NCBI RefSeq assembly: GCF_045038035.1
Contig: NZ_CP173427.1
Location: forward strand, 4,650,001 to 4,714,000
Direction of reading: 5' to 3'
From: Paenibacillus_F chitinolyticus_A
GTDB lineage: Bacteria; Bacillota; Bacilli; Paenibacillales; NBRC-103111
Length of the DNA: 64,000 bases
Positions within the stretch are counted from its first letter, which is position 1, and the number at the start of each line of letters is the position of its first letter. Under the pieces are notes generated by a model that was given only the letters and a program-made list of their open reading frames with translations, made no database searches and was not told the origin of the DNA. Shown one piece after another: positions 53,354 to 61,028 of the stretch. The position numbers and the translations under genes were made by a program.

Positions 53354-53383
53354 AAAACCAGTAGCCCACGCTGCTGGTTTTTT
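53354..53383 (+). terminator. Rho-independent terminator
   Basis: AAACCAG(T)AGC / GCT(G)CTGGTTT followed by TTT, 13 bases after the secreted-protein stop. Confidence 0.88.
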
Positions 53384-53676
53384 CTGTTCTCTCCCCGACT
53401 TTCACCAAAAAAATTAAGGCTAGGGAGTTAACGACAACTCAGTACGTCATATCCCCCGGAACCCATGATTGCAGCGCCTCCTAGCTCAAACGGCAAAATG
53501 AATGCGTCTTTTACGAGATCAGGGCAGCAGCCCTGCGCTTGACAGTAGACGCAAACATCACTGCAGCACAACATGACGGTCCCTAGCCGCGGGACTTTGG
53601 GTTTGAAAGTGTTCTTTCGTAATCCGAAAGGCGTACTGCTGGGATGCTAACATTTATTTTTAAGCAAAGAAGCTTT
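53384..53676. other. Intergenic stretch with one possible cysteine-rich frame
   Basis: Between the secreted-protein terminator and the 52-residue gene. The only frame with protein-like content is the minus-strand 53428-53574; the rest shows no site I can support. Confidence 0.4.
53428..53574 (-). CDS. Possible cysteine-rich miniprotein or gene remnant, 48 residues
   Basis: ATG at 53572-53574, weak site AGGGA 5 bases away. Seven Cys in 48 residues: Cys3, Cys4, Cys8, Cys11, Cys16, Cys17 and Cys47, with CVYC as a possible metal or redox pair, and a smooth Gly-rich end (ELGGAAIMGSGGYDVLSC). The frame stays open for 24 codons upstream of the ATG without another start, so it may be the tail of a decayed gene. 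It is downstream of the 52-residue gene on the same strand. Not recognised. Confidence 0.35.
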   Translation of the reverse strand: MLCCSDVCVYCQAQGCCPDLVKDAFILPFELGGAAIMGSGGYDVLSCR

Positions 53677-53835
53677 TTACCCCTTTGCATTCATTCCATA
53701 AATACCTACAAACCATAAGCCTACAAAAACGACTATGCCAGCTATGGCCAGTATCAACAAAATATTGAGCAGCCGGATCGTCAGACCCCACGGGTTTTTC
53801 TCAGGATTCGGATTCGAATTCGGGCGGTCGGTCAC
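53677..53835 (-). CDS. Small single-helix membrane protein, 52 residues
   Basis: Starts with GTG at 53833-53835 behind GAGGTG. An Asn/Pro-rich cytosolic start (DRPNSNPNPEKNPWG) leads to one long hydrophobic helix, about residues 19-46, ending in MNAKG. Similar short N-tail plus one-helix proteins are common in Bacillales and usually uncharacterised. It lies in the AT-rich island. Confidence 0.6.
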   Translation of the reverse strand: MTDRPNSNPNPEKNPWGLTIRLLNILLILAIAGIVVFVGLWFVGIYGMNAKG

Positions 53836-53986
53836 AACATTCACCTCATTAAATAAGTATTTATAGAAATATCATACATCTTTTCTAGATATTGCGCACA
53901 ACAGATTTCAAAATCTTCCCGAATCATAGCGCTGACAAAGCTTCCCGCTTATTCCATGCAGCCTGTCCCGCCATGCCGACTGCAAA

Positions 53987-54026
53987 AAGAGCCTTCGCCC
54001 GGCTTAGACGACCGGGGAAGACTCTT
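53987..54026 (-). terminator. Terminator of the 54034 gene
   Basis: AAGAG-CTTC-CCCGG pairs with CCGGG-GAAG-CTCTT; minus strand then reads TTTTTGC. The hairpin begins 8 bases after the stop. Confidence 0.85.
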
Positions 54027-54033
54027 ATTCGTT

Positions 54034-54678
54034 TTACCGCTTGAGCGAAGCGATCAGCTGGCCGGTGGACACGACCTTCGTGTAATCCGCCGGTGTTCCC
54101 GTATGAGTGTAGCCGTCCGGCCAGAAGGTCGTCGAAGAAGGCGGCGTCGAGTTCGCGGAGGAAAGCACCGTCCACGCACCCGCGCTGTTTCGGAAGCTGA
54201 TGCCGCTGCACACCACCTGGGTATGAAGCGTATTCCAGTTCGGCAGGGGATTCGGAATCGTCGTAAACGACCGGTCGCAGGCCGCGACTACCAGCCGCGC
54301 AGTCGTCAGCGAACCGAAAGAGCCCGTCGCGCCGGAAAAAGTTTTCACCACGGTGCCGTTTACTTTGAAGTCCAGCTTGTTCGAACTGTTGACGGACAGC
54401 TCAATGGGCACGGTGCTTCCCGCCGCAAGATTGAAGGCCCCGCCGTCGTTGGCGGCTCCCGTGTTCCAGAACCAGTGCCACTTGCCGTTTAGCGCTTCCG
54501 TATAGTTCGTGGACAGGCCGCACTCGTAATTCGTATTGGACCCGTAAACCCCCAGATAAAAATTAATAAAACCGCCGGTCGTTCCGACCGATGCGCTGGA
54601 AGGCAGCTGGATATTCGTTTTCAGCCCGTAAACCGCATCGCTCTTGGTCCACCGTAAAATTTTCGCATACTCCGCCAT
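54034..54678 (-). CDS. Uncharacterised beta-rich protein, possibly YrpD-like
   Basis: 214 residues from an ATG behind GAGGAGG; the longer upstream frame has no site. The sequence is Gly/Ser/Thr/Trp-rich with strand-like segments: TKSDAVYGLKTNIQLPSS, GGFINFYLGVYGS, WHWFWNTG and KLDFKVNGTVVKTF, resembling a lectin-like jelly roll. It recalls Bacillus YrpD in layout, a tentative link. YrpD is secreted, but no signal peptide is seen here, which is odd for such a composition. Confidence 0.7.
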   Translation of the reverse strand: MAEYAKILRWTKSDAVYGLKTNIQLPSSASVGTTGGFINFYLGVYGSNTNYECGLSTNYTEALNGKWHWFWNTGAANDGGAFNLAAGSTVPIELSVNSSNKLDFKVNGTVVKTFSGATGSFGSLTTARLVVAACDRSFTTIPNPLPNWNTLHTQVVCSGISFRNSAGAWTVLSSANSTPPSSTTFWPDGYTHTGTPADYTKVVSTGQLIASLKR

Positions 54679-54937
54679 AAATTTGTTCCTCCTCAGGTTC
54701 ATTCTAAAGGTAGGAGCTAGCCCGGGCGTCTCCCTCCGGACAGCCAAGCCTTGAAAAAAGGCACGGCTTTGCTCCTTCACTTAATAAGGCGAACGGAGCC
54801 CGGCTTTTACAACCTTCTTTTGAAATTTTTTTATCTAAAAAAACCGGCCGGATTGTCACGTCACGTCTCGTCTCGCCATTCCATGCCATGCTGCGCCGAG
54901 CCTCACGTAATCGAAGCCTTCCACGCCGCCGGGCAAT
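54679..54937. other. Intergenic stretch, no gene seen
   Basis: The leader of the 54034 gene and about 200 bases without a supported frame. A small run of similar words (CACGTCACGTCTCGTCTCG, 54857-54875) is visible, of no clear meaning. Confidence 0.5.
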
Positions 54938-54993
54938 AAAAAAAGACGGAGGGACCGGTCACCTGTCGACAGGTGCCGTCCTCCGCCTTCTTT
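54938..54993 (-). terminator. Long terminator hairpin
   Basis: AAAGAAGGCGGAGG ... CCTCCGTCTTT with an inner perfect CACCTGTCGACAGGTG palindrome, followed on the minus strand by TTTTTTTATTG. It ends the reductase-like gene 6 bases away. Confidence 0.9.
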
Positions 54994-54999
54994 GTGCGG

Positions 55000-55995
55000 T
55001 CAGTTATTCTTCTTGCGGATCGCTTTGTTCATCCAGATGGCCGCCATGGCGCCTTCGCCCATTGCGACGGTAAGCTGCTCCGCATGCACACCGATATCTC
55101 CGGCCACATAGACACCGGGGATATTCGTTTCCTTGCTGCGCGGATCGGCCAGCAGATGGCCGTTCTCCATCCGTTCCACGCCGAGCTGCGCGGCCAGACC
55201 GGAATGGACGGCATTGCCGCCGAAGCCGAGAAACCCTCTCTCGGCTTCCAGCGTCTCGCCGCCGGCCAGTTTCACGCCGCCGATCCTGCCGCCATCCTCC
55301 AGGATGGCGGCAATCGGTCCGGCGACGGTGTCGATACCGGCGCGCTCCAGCTTCTCCTGCAGGTCCGCGTTAACGGGGCTCCGTTCGTGATTCACGAACG
55401 TGAGCTTGTCCGTCCGCGGACGCAGGGTCAAGGCCATGCCGGCGCCGGGATTGCCCGCGCCCAGCACAAGCGTGCGGCGGCCCGCCACCTCGTGGCCGTC
55501 GCAGTCCGGACATACGTACACCGTATGTCCGAGGCATTCCCGCAGCCCCGGCAGCTCCGGGAAGCGGTCCATCACACCGGTAGCCAGCAGCAGCGTGGTA
55601 CCGGTGTATTCGGTGTCCGGCTCGGCCCCAGACCCGGCGGGCAGCCCCTGCCCGCCGGGATCGTGCGCCGCCAGCGGATGCCGGCCGCCGCGTTCGTCCG
55701 GCAGGAGTTTCCGCACGCCGACGCGGAAGCCGGACTCCAGCGAGCCCGCAAGCCGGACGGCCAGTCCTTCGGCGAACGCGACGCCCAGCGCCTCGGCCTG
55801 GCCCCGGCCCGTGCGCCGCAGCTCTTCGCCGGATATCCCGTCGGGGTAGCCGAGCACGTTATGGTAGTTGGCGCACAGGGTGGAGCGGCCGTAGCCCGCG
55901 TCAATGACCAGCACGCGATGACCGTACCGTCCAAGCTGGATGGCAGCCTGCAGCCCTGCAATTCCTCCGCCGACAATAATCGAATCGTAGGTCAT
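55000..55995 (-). CDS. Thioredoxin-reductase-like FAD/NAD(P) oxidoreductase
   Basis: 331 residues. FAD loop IIVGGGIAGLQAAIQLGRYG at the N-terminus, redox pair CPDC near residue 165 (VCPDCDGHEV), NAD(P) loop LGAGNPGAGMA, and C-terminal FAD motif GVYVAGDIGV. It belongs to the thioredoxin-reductase-like family. Before ATGVMDRF there is a 25-30 residue Gly/Pro-rich insert (DPGGQGLPAGSGAEPDTE) not typical of TrxB. The ATG follows AAGGTG. A 19-base palindrome lies 79 bases upstream and may bind a redox regulator. True TrxB is normally elsewhere, so this is probably a paralogue. Confidence 0.88.
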   Translation of the reverse strand: MTYDSIIVGGGIAGLQAAIQLGRYGHRVLVIDAGYGRSTLCANYHNVLGYPDGISGEELRRTGRGQAEALGVAFAEGLAVRLAGSLESGFRVGVRKLLPDERGGRHPLAAHDPGGQGLPAGSGAEPDTEYTGTTLLLATGVMDRFPELPGLRECLGHTVYVCPDCDGHEVAGRRTLVLGAGNPGAGMALTLRPRTDKLTFVNHERSPVNADLQEKLERAGIDTVAGPIAAILEDGGRIGGVKLAGGETLEAERGFLGFGGNAVHSGLAAQLGVERMENGHLLADPRSKETNIPGVYVAGDIGVHAEQLTVAMGEGAMAAIWMNKAIRKKNN

Positions 55996-56073
55996 AAGTC
56001 ACCTTCTTTTATAGTAGAGAGACAAGTTGATCGCCTAAAAACCTTCTCTTTACTATACCCTTCGCTTACAAAA

Positions 56074-56092
56074 TGTAATCGGTTCGATTACA
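56074..56092. promoter_or_regulatory. Perfect palindrome, candidate operator
   Basis: TGTAATCG-GTT-CGATTACA. It lies between the TetR gene end and the reductase-like start (79 bases upstream), and its 8-base half-sites suit a dimeric HTH repressor. The TetR gene next door has different operators of its own. Confidence 0.6.
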
Positions 56093-56240
56093 CTCTCATC
56101 GATTCAGGTGATTTTTTCCCACGCCACGCCGCCCCCACGCTCATGCCGGGTGCCTGGGTGTCGAGTTCCGTGCGCCGAACGCCGTGTGCTGAATGCCGTG
56201 CGCTACACGGCCTTGAAACATGCGGCATCTTTTCGGCCGG

Positions 56241-56822
56241 TCAGCGAAGCAAAGTCAGCACCGTCTTTACGGTGTTATCCGCGAACTGCCTGTCCGGACG
56301 GGATTTCAGCATGACGGTAAGCCCGATCAGCGAAACCAGCAGAGCCTGGGCTGTTCCTCTTGCTTCCAGTGCCGTATCCAGCTCTCCCGCGCGTATGCCC
56401 CGTTCAATCGTTTCCTGAAAAATTACCGATAGGTACAGTTGATGCTCCCTAGTAAGAATCTCGAATTTCTCATCGTGGGGCGCCAGCTCCACCATCGTGT
56501 TAATACTGAAGCATCCCCGGTTTAGGCTTCCTTCATATTCATCCGCTACGATCCCTTCGAACAAAGCCCGGAAGGCGTCTTTTACGGAAGCGCGGCTTTG
56601 CAGTTTGGCCCGGACGCGGGCGGCGTGAGCTTGTGTATAGCTGCGCAGAGCGGCCTCAAACAGCTCTTTCTTACTGCCGAAAGCGGCGTACATGCTCGGC
56701 CGCTGGATGCCCATTCTGGCCGTCAATTCGGTTAACGAAGCGGCTTCGTATCCTTTTTCCCAAAACAACCGCATGGCCGCATCCAAGGCAGCATCCTCAT
56801 CGAATTCTCTTTGCCGGACCAT
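56241..56822 (-). CDS. TetR/AcrR-family repressor
   Basis: 193 residues. The N-terminal HTH (ASLTELTARMGIQRPSMYAAFGSKKELFEAAL, read at 56655-56742) and a C-terminal ligand domain with a Cys at CFSINTMVELAP, as in many efflux or oxidant-sensing TetR proteins. The ATG follows AAGGAG. Divergent from the MFS exporter; two copies of an 18-base element occur, one before each gene, supporting joint repression. Confidence 0.92.
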   Translation of the reverse strand: MVRQREFDEDAALDAAMRLFWEKGYEAASLTELTARMGIQRPSMYAAFGSKKELFEAALRSYTQAHAARVRAKLQSRASVKDAFRALFEGIVADEYEGSLNRGCFSINTMVELAPHDEKFEILTREHQLYLSVIFQETIERGIRAGELDTALEARGTAQALLVSLIGLTVMLKSRPDRQFADNTVKTVLTLLR

Positions 56823-56839
56823 AGGAACACTCCTTAATA

Positions 56840-56857
56840 TATCGTGCAGTATGTTAT
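56840..56857 (+). promoter_or_regulatory. Operator copy 1 (before the TetR gene)
   Basis: TATCGTGCAGTATGTTAT, 15 of 18 identical to copy 2 and in the same orientation, 18 bases upstream of the TetR start. Confidence 0.65.
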
Positions 56858-57039
56858 CATTCTAGTTTCCTTCCTGCTTCATGTCAATAAATCAAGGCCC
56901 TCTGCTGTATGACACCCGCAGGTCAAGTACTCCTAGTATCGCCTGAAATTATTGTTTAACTGCTCTTTTTCATTTACGCTACATCTTCAAACATCCCTTG
57001 ACAGATACGTTTTTTGCTGGTAATTTAACAATCATTATG

Positions 57040-57057
57040 TACCGTACGGTATGTTAT
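57040..57057 (+). promoter_or_regulatory. Operator copy 2 (before the MFS gene)
   Basis: TACCGTACGGTATGTTAT, containing the perfect 12-base palindrome TACCGTACGGTA. It is exactly 200 bases from copy 1 and 30 bases before the MFS start. Confidence 0.7.
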
Positions 57058-57086
57058 AAACTTTAACATTTACCCAAAGGAGTGAA

Positions 57087-58553
57087 ATGAATATGGTTCC
57101 CCCCTGCAAAACCGGCTCCCCCGCCGGACAAACGGATGAGGCATCCGATCCGAAAGCAGCGTCAGACGCTGCCGTTGTAGAAGCTTCAGTCCCGATCCGG
57201 GTAAAGACTAAGGTTCCCATGCAAGATCAGACATCCGCGCCGATTTTGGAACCATCACCGGCACCAGCCTTGCCCTCGGCTTTGACCCCCGTACCGGCAT
57301 CGACCGGGGCCTTGTCCGCGGATTCGCAATCCCATTCCGCATCGCCTTCGGCTCCAACCTCAGTCCCCGCTCCGGCACCGGTCCCGTCTTCCTTGTCCGC
57401 TTCGAAAGCGCTGCTTTTCTCCGCCGCTTGCGGGCTCGCCGTGGCCAACATTTACTACGCGCAGCCTCTGCTCGACGCAATTGCGTCCGAATTCGGGGTA
57501 GCTCCCGCCGCCGTGGGCCTTGTCGTTACCGTAACTCAGATTTGTTACGCTCTGGGCCTGCTCCTGCTCGTCCCCCTCGGGGATCTGCTGAACCGGCGGC
57601 GGCTGATCGTCGTTCAAATGCTGCTCTCGGCCGGCGCTCTCCTGATCGTGGGCACAGCCTCGTCCGCACCGGTACTGCTGGCCGGAATGGCCGCTGTCGG
57701 GCTGCTCGCCGTCGTAACCCAAGTGCTTGTCGCCTACGCCTCCACCCTTGCCTCCTCCGCTGAACGGGGGCGCGTCGTAGGCGTGGTGCAGAGCGGCATC
57801 GTAATCGGCATCCTGCTGGCGCGAACCTTCGCCGGCACTCTGACGGACCTGGCCGGCTGGAGATCGGTTTACCTCGCCTCGGCACTGCTGATGTTCGTGA
57901 CGGGCGCCGCCCTGTACCGGATTTTGCCGGATGTTTTTCACAAAAAGACGGAACTCTCTTATCCGCAGCTGCTCCGGTCGGTTTTCGCTTTGTTCATAGA
58001 AGAACGCCTGCTGCGGATACGCGCTGTCCTGGCTTTCCTGATCTTTACCGTGTTCAGCACCTTGTGGACCGCCCTTGTCCTCCCTCTCAGCGCGCCTCCG
58101 CTGTCGCTTTCCCATACGGCTGTCGGCGCATTCGGTCTAGCCGGAGCAGCCGGGGCTTTAGCCGCCGCCAGAGCGGGCAGGCTGGCCGACCGGGGCTTGG
58201 GACAGCGAACGACCGGATGGGCGCTGGTTCTGCTGCTGGCGTCCTGGGGCTTTATCGGATTCACGCCCCATTCGCCGGCAGCCGCGGTCATCGGCGTCAT
58301 CCTGCTCGACTTTGCCGTCCAAGCCGTCCATGTGACGAACCAGAGCCTGATCTTCACCGTACGCCCCGAGGCACGGAGCCGGCTGACTGCCGGGTACATG
58401 ATCTTCTACTCGCTCGGCAGCGCAACCGGGGCCCTTGCATCGACAAACTTGTACGCTATCGGCGGCTGGAACGGAGTATGCCTTTTTGGCGCTGCCGTCA
58501 GCGGGCTGGCCCTTCTCTTTTGGGCTGTCACCCGAGGGCGTAATCCCGAATAA
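57087..58553 (+). CDS. MFS exporter with long disordered N-terminus
   Basis: 488 residues. Residues about 106-488 are a standard twelve-helix major facilitator transporter, with ANIYYAQPLLDAIASEFGV and GDLLNRRRLIVVQ (loop 2-3 basic motif). Such proteins export sugars or drugs. The first 105 residues are unusual: a Pro/Ala/Ser-rich, helix-free stretch. The ATG at 57087 follows AAAGGAG; an internal start near 57390 would give a normal-length protein but has no ribosome site. Repressed by the divergent TetR protein, by context. Confidence 0.88.
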   Translation: MNMVPPCKTGSPAGQTDEASDPKAASDAAVVEASVPIRVKTKVPMQDQTSAPILEPSPAPALPSALTPVPASTGALSADSQSHSASPSAPTSVPAPAPVPSSLSASKALLFSAACGLAVANIYYAQPLLDAIASEFGVAPAAVGLVVTVTQICYALGLLLLVPLGDLLNRRRLIVVQMLLSAGALLIVGTASSAPVLLAGMAAVGLLAVVTQVLVAYASTLASSAERGRVVGVVQSGIVIGILLARTFAGTLTDLAGWRSVYLASALLMFVTGAALYRILPDVFHKKTELSYPQLLRSVFALFIEERLLRIRAVLAFLIFTVFSTLWTALVLPLSAPPLSLSHTAVGAFGLAGAAGALAAARAGRLADRGLGQRTTGWALVLLLASWGFIGFTPHSPAAAVIGVILLDFAVQAVHVTNQSLIFTVRPEARSRLTAGYMIFYSLGSATGALASTNLYAIGGWNGVCLFGAAVSGLALLFWAVTRGRNPE

Positions 58554-58704
58554 ACAGAACCGGTTCCCTTACGGATAAGGGACCGCTTTTCCTCTGTTTA
58601 CCAGTTTCCTTTCACTTTCCTCTTCGTTTCTCCTTCGTTCACTCTTCATTTCTCCTTTGTTCACTTCTCAATTCCGGCTGTGTTTTGTTTCTACCCACAC
58701 AAAA

Positions 58705-58734
58705 AAACGCCTGCGATTCGCATCGCAAGCGTTT
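58705..58734 (-). terminator. Terminator of importer 3 operon
   Basis: AAACGC(C)TGCGAT / ATCGCA(A)GCGTTT followed on the minus strand by TTTTGTG, 15 bases after the binding-protein stop. Confidence 0.92.
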
Positions 58735-58749
58735 CTTAAGCTTTTTTCC

Positions 58750-60051
58750 TTACTGCGCGGTTTTCCCCTTAAGGTTGTCCCACGTTTTCTGGAAGTCGTC
58801 GAACATTTGATCTTTCGTTTTCTTGCCGGCTACATAAGCCTGCATCGTGGCTCCGAATTCCTGCATGGCGCCTTCCGGATACTTGGAAGAGTTCCAGCCC
58901 AGAACTTTGTTCTCTTTGCTGTACGTCATAATATCCGCGGCGAGATCGCCGAGATCTTCGGCTTTGGCTTCGATGTTCGTGAAGGCCGGGATAAATTTGA
59001 AATCATGGGTGATAAACGTTTTGCCGGCATCGGAAGAGACGAGCCAGTTCAAAAATTCTTTGGCTTCGGCTTTGACTTTGGAGTTCTTGTTGATGACCCA
59101 GTTGTTCGGAACGCCCACATAAAGCTTGTCCGTTTGGGCCGCCTCGTCGTTGATCGGCATCGGCAGAATGCCGATGTTCAGATCTTTGTTGATGCCGTCG
59201 ATCTGAACCTGCGTCCAGTTGCCCTGCTGCATCATAGCGGCCTGGCCGTTCGCGAACATCGTGACCTGTGTGTTGTAGTCGGTCGTCAGCGGATTTTTGT
59301 TGCTGTATTTCAGGGTCAGATCCACCATTCTGGTCCACTGCTCGAAGACCGGGTTGCCCTTGAATTTCTCGGTTCCGGCGCTAAGACCGGCGATAAATTT
59401 GTTGGAATCCGGCTGGTTGGCGAACGCGACGTTAAGCGTATGGTTGCCGAGCACCCACCATTCCTGGTAGCCGTTCGCGAACGGTGTGATGCCCGCCGCC
59501 TGAAGTTTCTTCGAAGCTTCGTCGAGCTGAGTCAGCGTTTTCGGAAGCTCGGTAATGCCGGCTTTCTTGAACAGGTCTTTGTTGTAAATAAATCCGTAGC
59601 CTTCCAGTCCCATCGGCTGTCCGTAAATTTTGCCGTCCTTGGTCATCGGTTCTTTCGCAACCGGAACAAGATCTTTTACCCAAGGCTGGTCGGAGAGATC
59701 CTCAAGGTGCTCCATCCACGTGTTCATTTCCTGGAAGCCGCCGTTGTTGAAAATGTCCGGCGTATCGCCGCCGGCAAATTTCGCCTTAAGCGCCGCGCCG
59801 TAATCCGCGCCTCCGCCTACGGTCTGGATGTCCAGTTTCACGCCGGGATGCGTTTTTTCGTACTCGGCTTTGACTTTGTTCAGCGCTTCCGCAATTTCAA
59901 CTTTAAATTGAAAGATTTTAATCGTTTTCGTTCCGCCTTCGGCAGCATTGCCGCCTTCCGCTGTTTTACCGGAATCACCGCTTCCGCAGCCTGCGAGCAC
60001 GGTGGACATCGCGAATACGGAAACGAGTGCGAGTGTAGAAAGCTTTTTCAT
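58750..60051 (-). CDS. Extracellular sugar-binding lipoprotein of ABC importer 3
   Basis: 433 residues, of the shorter MsmE/MalE-like family 1. Lipobox at Cys22 (TVLAGC) after a signal peptide. Mature domain: TIKIFQFKVEIAEALNKV, FAGGDTPDIFNNGGFQEM, and WGLEGYGFIYNKDLFKKAGI-type hinge (MGLEGYGFIYNKDL). It binds an oligosaccharide outside the cell. ATG follows AGGGAGG. It lies last in the operon, 140 bases after the MalG-like permease, with a 17-base motif shared with the kinase promoter region in the gap. Confidence 0.93.
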   Translation of the reverse strand: MKKLSTLALVSVFAMSTVLAGCGSGDSGKTAEGGNAAEGGTKTIKIFQFKVEIAEALNKVKAEYEKTHPGVKLDIQTVGGGADYGAALKAKFAGGDTPDIFNNGGFQEMNTWMEHLEDLSDQPWVKDLVPVAKEPMTKDGKIYGQPMGLEGYGFIYNKDLFKKAGITELPKTLTQLDEASKKLQAAGITPFANGYQEWWVLGNHTLNVAFANQPDSNKFIAGLSAGTEKFKGNPVFEQWTRMVDLTLKYSNKNPLTTDYNTQVTMFANGQAAMMQQGNWTQVQIDGINKDLNIGILPMPINDEAAQTDKLYVGVPNNWVINKNSKVKAEAKEFLNWLVSSDAGKTFITHDFKFIPAFTNIEAKAEDLGDLAADIMTYSKENKVLGWNSSKYPEGAMQEFGATMQAYVAGKKTKDQMFDDFQKTWDNLKGKTAQ

Positions 60052-60151
60052 GGTGAAACCTCCCTTTATGGTCTTGCTTCTTTCTCGATGACTTCTTCTT
60101 CATTATAGAGACCGGAAAGAGCGGTTAACACGTAGGCTGTTGATCTGTTGA

Positions 60152-60168
60152 GTGGAACAAATTGACCT
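60152..60168 (+). promoter_or_regulatory. Shared 17-base motif, copy 1
   Basis: GTGGAACAAATTGACCT, 14 of 17 identical to the copy at 61996, about 100 bases upstream of the binding-protein gene. A candidate site for the response regulator beginning at 63994. Confidence 0.45.
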
Positions 60169-60191
60169 CACACGCTTTGTCAGATCCGCGC

Positions 60192-61028
60192 TCAGCCTTT
60201 AACCGATCCGGCCGTAATGCCTTCGATAATATAGCGCTGCATGGCCAGGAAGAAAATGATAATCGGCGTAATGCCGAGCACGAGCGCCGGCAGAGCCAGA
60301 TCCCACTGCTTCATATACTGGCCGAAGAACGAGAACGTGGCCAGCGGAATGGTGCGTAGGGATTGATTTTGCAGAACCAGCGACGGCAGCAGATAATCGT
60401 TCCACGTCCAGAGAGCGTTGAGAATGATGACGGTTACGAACATCGGCTTAAGCAGCGGTAGCACGATGCGCCAGAACACCCCGTAAGGGGACGTTCCGTC
60501 CACGACCGCCGACTCTTCGATCTCCATAGGAATCGATTTCACGAATCCGTGGAAGAGGAAGATCGCCATCGGCGCCCCGAATCCCAGGTAGCAGATGATC
60601 AGGCCCCACAGGCTGTCCATCAGGCCTACGCCGGAAAGGACCTTCACCAGAGGAATCATGATCGACTGGAACGGGATGACCATCGCGGCCACGAACATGC
60701 CGAACAGGACTTGGTTGATGCGGCTTTTATACCGCACCAGCCGGTAAGCCGCCATGGCGCTGATGAGCGCGATGCCGATGTTGCTGATCACGGTAACGAT
60801 CAGAGAGTTCCAGAAGACGGTCGGGAATTTGGTGATGCTCCAGGCCCGCTTGTAATTCTCGAAGTGAAACGATTCCGGCCAGCTGGCGGCATTGGAAAGC
60901 AGGTCGCCGAAGCTTTTCACGGAGTTCACGAGAAGGAAGTAAAACGGGACAAGGAACAGAAGAGCGATGACAAACGTTACGATTTCGGCGATAAACACAC
61001 GCCCGGAGTAACGGTTTTGTGCTTCCAT
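60192..61028 (-). CDS. ABC sugar permease, MalG/MsmG type (importer 3)
   Basis: 278 residues, six helices, EAA loop EIEESAVVDGTSPYGVF and C-terminal QRYIIEGITAGSVKG. The ATG follows GGAGG within the end of the upstream gene; stop and start are adjacent (TAA then ATG), so translation is coupled. Partner of the MalF-type permease. Confidence 0.93.
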   Translation of the reverse strand: MEAQNRYSGRVFIAEIVTFVIALLFLVPFYFLLVNSVKSFGDLLSNAASWPESFHFENYKRAWSITKFPTVFWNSLIVTVISNIGIALISAMAAYRLVRYKSRINQVLFGMFVAAMVIPFQSIMIPLVKVLSGVGLMDSLWGLIICYLGFGAPMAIFLFHGFVKSIPMEIEESAVVDGTSPYGVFWRIVLPLLKPMFVTVIILNALWTWNDYLLPSLVLQNQSLRTIPLATFSFFGQYMKQWDLALPALVLGITPIIIFFLAMQRYIIEGITAGSVKG

